Positions 34,414-45,224 of a stretch of 64,000 nucleotides of DNA are shown one piece after another. The position numbers and the translations under genes were made by a program. The notes below the pieces were generated by a model. That model worked only from the letters and a program-made list of their open reading frames with translations. It was not told the DNA's origin and made no database searches. How positions within the stretch are numbered: the first letter of the stretch is position 1; every line of letters begins with the position of its first letter. Source of the DNA: Russula earlei (taxonomy: Eukaryota; Basidiomycota; Agaricomycetes; Russulales; Russulaceae). The stretch is taken from NCBI GenBank assembly GCA_025769875.1, contig JAGFNK010000258.1:1-64000 (forward strand), written 5' to 3'.

Positions 34414-35634
34414 GGTTATGGGCCCTGACCACTAGTAAATTCCCAAGACAGAAATCCACATACAAGCTCACACAGTCTATTGAAACATTCTCTCCCCTTC
34501 ATGAGCCACTGTTCATCAGAACGACACCGCACACTTTTGGTACTTGGATCGAAGTTTTGACCCACATGTCAGGGGTACTGATCGGATTTCTAATATCTGG
34601 CACACATATTTGCTCCACTTGCCCAGATTGGGTTTATCACCCCATTTACCTAGTTGAATCACATGGCACCCTTGCCTAATGTTTACGTTCCCTCCTCAAT
34701 CTCGATCACTTGCTTGGTCATCTTGCTTACTGGCCATTACCCCATTGCGCATCACATTACAGTCACAGATGATAGCCCCTCCAGCAATACTTCTTAGGAC
34801 GCTGAGGGAGAACTCTTTTAGATGCACATGCTCTTGAAATATACATTCAGATGGTCACATTGGCAGTAACAAAAATGACTCCAAATTGTATACTTGCAAG
34901 CTCAAGTGGGAGGAACTCAAACATGCATACAGCAGTGTCAGATCAATGTCAAGCATTCTACACATGGACATCCCTTACATGCACATTCCTAGACATTAAA
35001 CAACACATATCAGATGTTCCTGCAATTGTGTTATGGCATTGCGGCCGTAAGAGCATTAGCTCAAGGTTCAGTGGGGCCAAGTCCCTGTGACTTGGTTCAA
35101 GGGTTCAATGGGGGCCGGCTCAAAGAGACCAGATCAAGGGTTTAGCGCCTCAAGGCTGAGTCAGACAATGACTCAGTCCGCAGACAGAGTCAATCTCCTG
35201 GTTTCACAGAAGAGGAGGACGATGAGAGAGAGGCAGAGGAGGAAGAGGAACACAAGGGTTCCTTGAGGTGTGCTCAGGTCAAGCAGAGTATAGGCCAGCA
35301 CAAGCAAGTTGTGATTGAGAGAGTATACAGGGCAAGGGATGCGACAGGACATAGGACAAAGCTAAGCTTGGGGCATTCCCCAGCTTCTACAGGCGCTTAA
35401 ATACTGTATGTAGCGAGGCTATACAGTACTATATGCAGAACAATAGATAAAAGGTGAGCCAATGTTGTGAAATGCAACCACAGATAGAGGGACCTCAGAG
35501 GAGGTGCTTAGTCATTGCCACCCTCTTGGGTCCGACTTGTGGGTTCAACACTATGTGACCCAACCTGGGGACCTCAGAGGAGGGGGTTGACATGCGCTCA
35601 CATGATTCCCTATATCCTGGTGCAATTAAGAAAA

Positions 35635-35707
35635 TGGCCAGACTGGGGATTGAACCCAGGACCTCCCGGATATATACCAGGTGCTCTAACCACTGAGCTA
35701 CCTAGCC
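35635..35707 (-). tRNA. tRNA-like sequence inside the copia element
   Basis: The minus strand folds as a full cloverleaf of 72 bases plus discriminator A. Acceptor GGCTAGG/TCTGGCC has 7 pairs including two G-U. The D arm is GCTC/GAGC, the anticodon stem CCTGG/CCGGG, the variable loop AGGTC, and the T arm CTGGG/CCCAG. A box TAGCTCAGTGG and B box GGTTCAATCCC are good Pol III promoters. The anticodon loop TATATAT would give UAU (Ile) but lacks U33, so a functional tRNA is doubtful. Could be a tRNA pseudogene or the head of a tRNA-derived SINE. Confidence 0.6.
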
Positions 35708-36095
35708 TTGGGTACAGTGAAGTGGATTAATCTATATGACAGATTGTATATCCAACAGCCAATGGCAAAAGTAACTTGATAATAGGTGAAACACAATAGA
35801 TGAAACACAACAGGTGAAACACAATAAGGGGTCATCAATATCAAGGGATGAAACGGTAACCAAGGGGACGAGGGTAGAAGTAGGGAACAATAAGAAGTGA
35901 AACAGGGATAAACCGAAAGAGGGGTAGATCACAACAAATTGCAACAAATGATGCATGGATCACTCTCCAATATAACCATTTATTCATATCGAATCTCCAT
36001 TTCACCTCTATTCTTATCTAAACGTTACCCGATGCTTACTCGGCTGTTGTGTCAACAAATTCTAGCCTCTGGCTCTCTGATGGACCTTTCCCCAC

Positions 36096-37020
36096 ATGAT
36101 CCAGGTATGGATCGGTAATGAAGATGGTTGTCAGGCCAGCCTCTCTGCCTCACAAAATACAGTCATTCTGGTAAAGACACACAATGTGGCATCCAAGATA
36201 CAATGCTGCTATTGCAATAAACTTGGGCATGCAGTCTGGACTACCAGAAGGAGAAGGCAACAAATACAAAAGCACTGACAGGAACGTCAGCATGCACATA
36301 GTTGGCACTACTGCTACTATCACTGAGGTGTCAAACATCCAATGAATATGAATTCTGGGTTTCCCTTTACACGGTGGCTAGATCTTGATCAACTACGGAG
36401 CTCCTCATCATATTAGTCTGTTCCAGACCCCCGACTTCATTATTTGCGCTCCGGCCTCCAGATCTATTACTCTGGGAGGTTATACAGTCATCAGACAGAT
36501 TAGGACTGGATCTGCATCTGTCCTGCTGGCCGGAAGGCCTTGGAGATATCCTTATTAACCCTCATAGACATTCTACATGTACCAAAGGCCAATGCATGCA
36601 ACTACACAGTGCACACCCTACTTCGGAATGAGGGATACATCACATACACTCAAGAGGGGTGGTCAAATTTACACATCAAAGATTGGAAAATTGCACACAG
36701 CTATCTGGAAAATAATCTATTGTTTATTGACTTCATAACTCCAGCTCTACACACACAAAGAAGTGTCCTATCATTCCACATCCAGCATCAGCGCATGAGG
36801 CATATGTCCACACATATGTTAATCTATTACTGTGATTCCGGTACCTGGATCTCGCTTGGCTTTATGGATTGTGATCAGTTATCCTGTCCAGAGTATACAC
36901 TTGGCAACAGAACACTTCTTTTCTGGGCTTCCCCTGAGCAATTGGATCCTCAGCTACAGACTATCTACAGTACCTTAGCCCATCTGCTGCACGTGAGACC
37001 AATACAAGGCGCTAGCTATT
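36096..37020 (+). pseudogene. copia gag/protease remnants
   Basis: 36096-36278 encodes a zinc-knuckle remnant CCYCNKLGHAVW lacking the last Cys. At about 36380-36420 the protease is readable as ILINYGAPHHI, with the active-site Asp lost. From 36556 LHVPKANACN matches the segment after a copia protease, and HQRMRHMSTH (about 36790) the pre-integrase His pair. Several stops and shifts. The rest to 39005 is internal copia sequence too decayed to read. Confidence 0.6.
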
Positions 37021-39015
37021 GAGGCAATGCATGCTCACATACTTATCAGTTCAATGAGGGATCATACATAGATTAACAATGCCAGATTTACCACAGGAGA
37101 ATAGAATGCTGAAAGATGGAATCAGACCCTTGAAGACAACACGCATTCAAAAGTTGCATGGTGCTGGTCTCACTCTCGGGTTCTGGAGCTTAGTACTAAA
37201 GCTGCCATCCATACTAATGATCAGACTCCATCACACATTCTCTGTGCATGCACACTTCATACACTGTGAACGGATGGACTGACTCCAGTCGTCTCACAAT
37301 TCCACCTTCTTTAGATGTAGGGCGTATGTCTACATGCCTGACCATTGCGATCTCATCATGCGACAAGCACATACTGCATAGCCAGGGGGCATGTTACAGA
37401 CACTGCTCCACCTGCACAACTCTTGGTCCTTACAGGACCGGTGACATTCTCTGCCTTAATTTCACATGAACTGGATCATCGGCACTTCATCCTGTGCCTC
37501 TGGAAACCCCATTAGATTCCCTCACACCACACTCACTATACCTTACCCCACCTATACAGCCAGTTGCATGCATTCTGCCATACTGTTTATGCCATCCTCA
37601 CTTAGCATTATTAGGACAATTCATTGGTCCACCACATCCACTCTCAGTTACACATCTTGGGTCTTATTCACATTCGCATTCCAAATGTCTCGGAGGGACT
37701 GCACACACACAGATCTGAGAGGGTGCTTATCACATACAGCTTGGCTATGCGGAAATGATCACTGGGCTACATATCAGGAAGGCACTTTATTGGATTTTGC
37801 CAATGAGTGGCAAGTTGCGTATCCATACGTGATCAGCGTGCTTGCGAAAAATGGTCCCTGGGATCTTGCCGATCTTATTGGAATGGGTGTGCAGCATGCA
37901 AATCTTGGAGATTTCGCACACGTTTCACTTGCACAGGGGTTCACCCAATTTACAAGGCATTGACATTGATGACACCTTATCACCAGTAGCCAGGTCCAAG
38001 TCTTAGCAACTCTTGTTCAGCGTTGGCCGCGCTAGCATTTGGATCAGGAGATCCAAGGACGTCTTGTTGACATTCATTATCAGCTCACTGGGTGATGAAG
38101 ATTAGAACTGTTTGGAGCAATTGCAAGGTTTCATCACACCAAAAACACTTCGTGGTCTTACACAGGCCTGTCATACATGGGACTTATGTTCTCATGGAGT
38201 CCCTAGTGACTTGTGTTCACATGCACACATTCTCATGCAGGCTTCATGCTCATATGCACCAGGCACTTATCTTGGCTTCATGCGCATGCATTCTCATGCG
38301 AACATATGTCATCACCAAGATGTGGGGGGATCCACTGTCATTTATTTTCCACTATCATTCACTATCATTTATTTTGCTTCACATCCTCTCTGCCAATGAC
38401 ATCATTATCTTAGGCAACCCTCGCAGTCTCGATGCTCACATCTATGGGCACAATATCTATCTTTGTCTATGCACTATGAGTTGACAGATCTAGGTGAGAT
38501 TGTGTCATACCTTGGGATCTGTGTTACATGTGATTGCTCAGCTAACACAGACATCAATCAATCAAGGCACATCTCAGATCTCTTTGGGATGGCGGATTCC
38601 ACTCTGCTTCTCTAATCTCAGAGGTCTTACCTTGGGATGGCAGACCTCCATTCCACTTCCGCATTCTGCTCTGTTCCAACATGGAAATCCATTTGATCAA
38701 GCACTCTGGAAAAGCAACACCTATGGCAACTAGGCAATATATTAATGTTTTAACAGCAGCCTCCCCTATGTCCAGATCTGAACACTCTACAGGCAGTCTC
38801 TTGACTGCATTCACACCCTTTCCTTGTAGTCTCTTGACTCTGCATCCACAGGTGTTCACCTTTCCTTTTGGAGTCTCTCGACTCACAGTCTTATCGACTC
38901 ACCCACTTGCTGATGGTCTACCAAGATGCATGCACGCCACACATGAATGCACTCCTTTGTCACTGGGTTAGGTCTCATCTGATCTAATCTACTGACTGTC
39001 TAGATCACAGGGGGA

Positions 39016-39448
39016 TGTTGAGATAAAGAGTAGCTGAGGCATTGATGCATTGGCCCAAACTGTCCGGGCGGCCCACAGGCCTGGACCACATAAGTGTTTC
39101 AGCTCAGTTGCTGCAACGCATACAATAGCAAATTGATAGTGTGATCTAAGACAATCGGTAGCTAGCACAAAGTGATTGTGAAAACAATTTGATAGTTACT
39201 ACAGAGAAAATAATTAGGGATGCTCTCAGATACTTAAGAGTGTTGTACATACAGTAGATACTTCAGTTTCATCTCACAGAAACTGAAGTAAGTACTTACT
39301 ATCTCACGATCTTATCAGTAGCTGATTATGCATTGTAGTAAAGTTTTATTAGGTAAATATGACACAACAGTTTTGTCTCACAGAGACTGAATAAAGTTTT
39401 ATTAGATCTATTACAATCTAATCTACCTTATCACTGTGCAATTCAACA
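39016..39448 (+). repeat. copia 3' LTR (433 bp)
   Basis: Partner of 33995-34413. The 14-bp length difference is one indel after GCTGCAA (39112-39130). Substitutions between the two are mainly C/T and G/A. Confidence 0.93.
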
Positions 39449-39589
39449 CTATCATCCCCATCTTAATGAACCCCCCATCAGTTTGATCAAATGGGGAGCT
39501 CAAATGGACACCGTTCATACAATTGCAATGTCTTTGAGCTTTCCACCTGTGAGATACCTTTCATGGACATGCGCCCACGGCAGTGCCAA

Positions 39590-40317
39590 TAAGTCAGAGC
39601 ACAAACAAGTCAGGACAACAACAATTACATAAATTCCACCAGGAATGCCGCAGCTGCGTTCACAATGGAGCACTTCGAGGACAAACGCATCCTAACATGG
39701 GATATTTGCGATCGACTCACCAGACAGATGAGTAAACAAAACCACCTGGCTTGCTTAGCACAGAGTACCAGATTCGATAAGCAAAGGAAAATTCGACGAC
39801 CAAGGAAATCAGGGTTCAATGATCGGCACATGGAAGGACGATGCAAAGGGAGAACCGAACTACCATAGCCAGAATGAACCAGTAAAAGACGTCCGCCCCG
39901 CTGAGCACCGTTTGTACAGTTTCAAGGGAAATATTGCGCCCACTGCGTAGGAACACTCAAGAGCAGAGATGGAAGTGGAGGACTTTACGTGCCGATTGTC
40001 TTGAGGGAAACTGTAGCTGTATACGTCTTTATGGTCCCATAAACAACGTGACCATGATCACGAGGTGAGAGGACTACAAGGCTTACAACATCGGACAAGC
40101 AGAACCCCATATAAGCACCAGTTGAAAAGCCCCCCCCCCTAGAAGCGATGGGCGCAGAAGGCATAACTTGAAGGGCCCGAGGATAACATGCAGACATTCC
40201 AACTTACCTGAGGGGCAGCTCTGAAGAAAAGGGTCAGGTCGACTGGCATGCATGGGGATATGAAAATAGTCCTTACATTCCTTCGACGTTCGAAGGGATA
40301 GAAGAAGGGGCAGACAT
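39590..40317 (-). pseudogene. DUF6534 gene III, 5' part
   Basis: ATG at 40317 (MSAPSSIPSNVEG), micro-exon 40208-40220, then FNWCLYG- and VYSYSFPQDN-like exons and LETVQTVLSGADVFYWF near 39895. After that it is broken and runs into sequence homologous to the 3' flank of genes I and II (39590-39660). A stretch of ten Cs at about 40130-40139 replaces the LLGGL codons. An internally deleted copy. Confidence 0.68.
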
Positions 40318-40319
40318 GA

Positions 40320-41958
40320 TCTAATGTTAATTGATTGTTAATGAACGGAGGGTAGACAGCCCTCAAAAATGATTGGTCTGCTTTGGCACAGATGACGGGG
40401 ACTTGGAGTATTTGTCCCGATGGTGAAATGAAGATACTATTGCTAGGAAGAGGGGTGATTTGGTGAGACAAGAACGGCGGTCGTGGTTCCAGGGCGGAAA
40501 TACGATGATTTACCCGGCGTGACCATGGAACGCGCAAGTTTATGGAGCCATGCGTCCGGGTGCCCAGGTCGAAGTCGAAGCATTGCATATCCCACATGGC
40601 ACAGGAGGAATGAATCCAAAAAAGGTTGCCTTCGTCATTGATTGTGGAACAAGTCGCAATGATGCCATAATTAATGCCAACAATCACGGTTGACACTAAC
40701 TATGAATGGGAAAGGAAGTCCAGGCAAGTGCCACCTGTATTGATGGGCGATAAGTCGACGCTGAAATTTTGGGGATCGCACCTACTGTATGACAGTCGTG
40801 TAGGTGGACATCCGTTATCAATTTCAAGTTCCGGCCGAAACAGAGGGCGTTGAGCTCCAAGTGCCATCCTCCTTTAGCTTGCTTGGGACCTGGTGGCGCC
40901 ACCCTCTCCGGTTCACTGGCAAGAGCGCTCGAGTTGATGGGGCAGGCGCAATCACAAAAGATGGGGACGATCACGCAAGTCTTGAATCCAGCGTAATCTC
41001 GGTATCAGGGAAGTAGGGGTGGGGCTCGCAAGAACGCAAAGGGTAGAGTAAACTATCAAGGCATTTTTATCAGAGAAAGAAAAGTTAATGCCGTGGTGTC
41101 TGTCCGCTATGTAGCGTTGAGGAGATCCGATCTGAGTCATCACTCATCAGGTACAACGATCCGGATGCGATCGACGGGCAACATGGCACCATGAATACGG
41201 GCCTCAAGCAAGGCCTCTTATAAAGAATCGAAACCGATTCACTATCATGTTCCTCGTAATTTTCGAATGGAAAAAACCATTTTTGTAAGAACCCCGAATG
41301 GCACACAACTGTGCTTCCCGCATGCGCAACATTCTCGCGTTCTCGCACGTTCTCTCTCATCCACTCTCCCCTCTCCTTTCCATTATCCTGTGCATTTTCT
41401 TCTCTCCTTCCATTTGGATTGCTCTCGAGCGTGCCTGCCACCACCCCTGCACATTATGTCAAGCCCTCCCTCCTTACCCGTCACTTGGATAAATCCACTC
41501 CCAGTGAGGACCCATCTCCCTTCACCGCCCCCACATGAGGGTGTGTTCTGTACAAAACCCACCAAGAAGGCCCCACTGCTCTCACCATCCACCTATCATC
41601 CATCCGTGAACACACGTCCACCACTGCCAGATCCTCTCACATCACCAACCAAAGGAACACCTGGCACCAGGAGAGAAGGTACTCTTTGTTTTGTTTTCCC
41701 TTTTTTTTATCACTTCTCCTTTGCCCTACTCTTGATTGAGAGACAGACGATGTGCATTGTGCCCTGCCTCCCTTACCTGCTGCCTCCATAGTCTTTGTAA
41801 TCTTTTGTAATTTATGGATGTAATTCACAATAAATAAGATTGCATAAACCATTGTTAGTGTTGTCTGGATCCCTGTTAACTGGGCTAGGCTTGGATGGAT
41901 GGAGCTGGAGTGTGTGCATACATGTGCACTGGCTGAGCGGAGCTGGTTAACCGGGTGA
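40320..41958. other. no convincing gene
   Basis: 40320-41250 is mixed sequence with short frames only. From 41285 a C/T-rich stretch begins that resembles 47880 (GGCACACAACTGTGC). AATAAA at about 41830. I found no domain or element end. Confidence 0.35.
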
Positions 41959-42921
41959 TGTCATGAACCATTTCCCGGAGAGGGTCCTTGAAGGACCCTT
42001 CCTTATGAAAGGAAATCCAGCCTCTATGGTGTCACCCTGTTCACACAGACAAAAGGGGTGAGTAGAGGTGTCCACAATATTGTGCGCGCATTGTTGCGCA
42101 AGCAATTCTCAGCACAATTGACATACAACAAGCCCCACTTAATGGCAACCCTTTTAGCAATAAAGGACAGCATTATAGCTTCTCTTAAGACCCTTTAGGA
42201 CAACTCTGAGTGCTCCACAAGAGGCACTAACAAGACACTAACAGCCCTACAATGTGTTATTAGACTAACTCTAATAACCTTAGAATGAACTATGAAACAA
42301 TACTAAGGACCTTAATATAAGTATTAGGGTTGACTCTAAGGACCCTAATGGAACTTATAAGGGGCCTTATAAGCAACTCTATTCCTTGCACCAAACTACA
42401 AGTCCCCAAATGACCAGCCCTAAACTAACTAACAGGAAATGAATCAGGTGTTTTGCACGTGTACTAAAGAAGTAAACATGTGGACAGTAAAGACTCTTAC
42501 TCATCAGGATGAGCCTTCTTACTCAGCGGCTTACTGAGCATGACTGAGCATGCTCAGTAAGCACACTCCGACTTCTTACTCATCTGCCTATTGTGCTTGA
42601 TAACAAGGTTAAGACTTGTTCCCTATTTAGCAATCCTCTTGTAGTATATAAGCACTCAATAAAGTAGCGGACAGTCTTCAGACTGTCCATTTGTTTACAG
42701 CACTCTCTATCCCTGGGATACTCCTTTAAGGACCATCCCCTTGTGACCATTCTGGCCTGTTCCCTGCATACCTGCTTGACTCTACCAGTAACCATACCTC
42801 TTTGGTATTTGGTACTGCTTTGGATTCTACTTCTTGCCCATGCCATCTTGGACATCTATCAACTCATCTTCGAGCTTATCCCTCACTCTTGAACTGGATT
42901 GTTCAACAGTGAGTCCCGACA
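41959..42921 (+). repeat. solo LTR distantly related to family L (963 bp)
   Basis: Starts TGTCATGAACC and ends GTCCCGACA. It shares the AGACTGTCCATTTG transcript-start block and TATATAAGC spacing with family L. Flanks GGTGA (41954-41958) and TGTGA (42922-42926) match at four of five bases, so this is probably an aged target duplication. No primer site follows. U3 has a 13-bp palindrome arm pair CTTACTGAGCATG/CATGCTCAGTAAG at 42530-42561. Confidence 0.75.
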
Positions 42922-43389
42922 TGTGAAGAGTATGATTTTCTTCACATTGTGGACATTGGGCAAGTAGACCCAAGGGGAAGTTGTGGACAATTAGGAGATA
43001 GGGAGGCAGGCTGGGGTCACGAGGAGTTGCATTAGAAGGGGGTGGCAAACACTAAGGCAAAGGCGCAAGACAGATGTGAGAGGGAGCAAGATCAACTGCA
43101 ACAAGTGGTGAGACAAACTTATGGTGAGTGACTTGGGAGCTGTGGGAAGGCTTTGACAGAAGGCCCTTGTGCAAGAAGGGGGAGGGGTGGTGACAGGAGT
43201 CGGCAGATCAGTGGATGATGTAGATAATGGTGCAGTGTCAAAGCAGGGACAAGTAGTGTAAGGTATGTGATCCGGCTGAGCACGAAATCATGTGCACTGT
43301 AAGTGGCACCCACGACACGTCGTCTTCAAGTTATTCCCATGCCCCCTTTCTTTCATCATCTCTTAGTCTAGATTCCCTTTCATCATGCC

Positions 43390-43440
43390 TCTTGCCTCTC
43401 TGTATATAAACCTCTTAGCTACTCTTTGGACTCAAGGAAT
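43390..43440 (+). promoter_or_regulatory. TATA-type promoter region, repeated at 56120
   Basis: TGTATATAAACCTCTTAGCT here resembles TGTATATAAACTCACTAGCT near 56123. Possibly the start regions of two copies of one unknown repeat family flanking the pyrimidine-rich stretch. No gene follows either. Confidence 0.35.
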
Positions 43441-44822
43441 ACAAGATTCTCTTTTGTGCCACTCACATCAGTCTGCCTGCAAAAGCCAAGAAGCCAAACA
43501 TCTGCATGCAAGGTGCTTGCTCCCCTCTGTTCTTCTCTGTCCGTACCCACCCTTGGATCAAGCCCACTGAACTCCGCGTGCCCTGACCTGGCACACTACA
43601 GTAGACACAAAAAGGGCTGTAGAGCTGAGGACAAGCATACAACACTTACAATGGCAGAGGCTCTCAATTTTATTGACTGTTAAAGTGGATAAATGAGTGC
43701 CTTAGAACTGTGCCTATTTATAATGGCCCAAGTATGAGTCATGTGTACATGAACAGGTGAGCATGCAAGATTGTGAAGTTGAGTTGGATGAGGGAAGGAT
43801 TGGTTATGTAAGGGTGTGGAGGGTATTACTGTGGCAAGGAGAGTTTGGGTTATGGTTGGTTGGTCAAGGTTAGGATTTAGAGCACCACCATTCCCTTACC
43901 ACCTGTGACATAACATCAGATAACAGATCAAGGGAGGGTGAATCCTCTTGGACATAATATGACCCTGAACAATTATGTTCTTACATCACAGCAAGAAGGA
44001 CTGCCCTGGTTTGACCTACCCATTCATCCCTACACATGTAGAGTGTTACAAACTGCTCCAACCTTACCCCCCTTACTGTAACACATAGCCACCATGACAT
44101 TGTGATAAGAAAATGGAAGTAAAGGTCCAAGGGTGTGGCAATTGGCATGCAGGAGCACTGGTTAGGCAGAGGGTGTGCTAGGGGACTTTGAGAACAGGAC
44201 ACAGTCTGATACATTTGTTGCCTCATTTTGGACCCCCCTTTTTACATACTAGTTGGTATGCTATTTGTAGATGTGCATCATATCTTTTATGAGGTAGTAA
44301 AAAGTTTTTGGTACTGATGTAAAGTACTCTTCACCATTGTGGCATTTGGCTGCAGCATTAAGCTTGGATCTTGGGCACTTGGTGGTGTCATTAAGACATT
44401 GCTGTCATGGCTTGCATCTGAGGTCATAAAACATACATTTAAACTTTTAGTCTTTTTCAATATGGACAATCAGAGGCTTATGAGATAATAGCTCTGACAC
44501 ACAATGGGCAGGAAGGGATAAGTCAAGTCTGCTTATAGTCAACTCAGTGGACAATAAAAGTGAAATATTCCAAGTGCTGAGTAGGTTCTGTTGTGGCAAC
44601 AAATTATATCACATAAGTAATGACTTTAGTAGAGCATGAAAAATGTGACAAAAAAGGTTAAATATGGGCAGTCTACTCATTCTGGCACAACTTTTAGCCA
44701 GGCTATCCTCTCACCCCTCTCATTCCCATCACCCATTTTCCAAGCAGGCCCATGACAAGCACTTCTTCAATCTGCTTCCACCCACTGGCACCCATTTCCC
44801 TTTCCTCCTGTGTCACACTGCT

Positions 44823-45165
44823 GTGGTGACAATGACGATGTATTGGGCATGACCATGGTGCCCTCATGATGGTCACAAATCTTGAGCATGGCCCATGGCC
44901 ACTGTGATGATCTGGCCGCCGTGATGGTGATGTGCTCATGGCTGTGACAGTGGCAGTCTACTCTGGCGAAGCTCTCCCACCCACTGGCCCCCATTTACCT
45001 GCAGTGGCGATGATGATGATGACTTGGGCATGGATATAATGACCTTGTGATGGCCACAAATCGTGAGCATGGCCCATGGCCACTGTGACAATCTGGCTGC
45101 CATGACGGTGACATTCCCATGGCCATGACAATGGCACGTCTACCCTAGCAAAGGTTTCTCTTGCT
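44823..45165 (+). repeat. two tandem units of about 182 bp
   Basis: 44823-44985 and 45004-45165 align along most of their length; both contain GAGCATGGCCCATGGCCACT and then a run of GATGATG/GTGACA words. Open on the minus strand but low in complexity; no protein family recognised. Confidence 0.7.
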
Positions 45166-45224
45166 CTCCCATCCTCTTGCATTTCTTTGCACTTGAATGC
45201 CCTCTGTTTTGCATGCTCCTCCAG

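Larger units (their letters stand above)
33995..39448 (+). mobile_element. Ty1/copia element, full length, degenerate; TSD CTATC
   Basis: Flanked by CTATC (33990-33994 and 39449-39453). 5' LTR, primer site, internal region, purine tract (about 39006-39015, CACAGGGGGA) and 3' LTR are all present. The internal region has no long frame. Order of recognisable pieces: Gag zinc knuckle remnant, protease, pre-integrase. RT cannot be read through. Inserted in DUF6534 gene V. Confidence 0.9.

Noticed and set aside
40804..41016. 70-codon plus frame near the DUF6534 gene III
   Set aside because: Too short and unsupported; not similar to the DUF6534 flanks seen elsewhere.
41267..41791. 174-codon plus frame, Ser/Pro-rich
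   Set aside because: C/T-rich repeat by-product with no domain or splice context.
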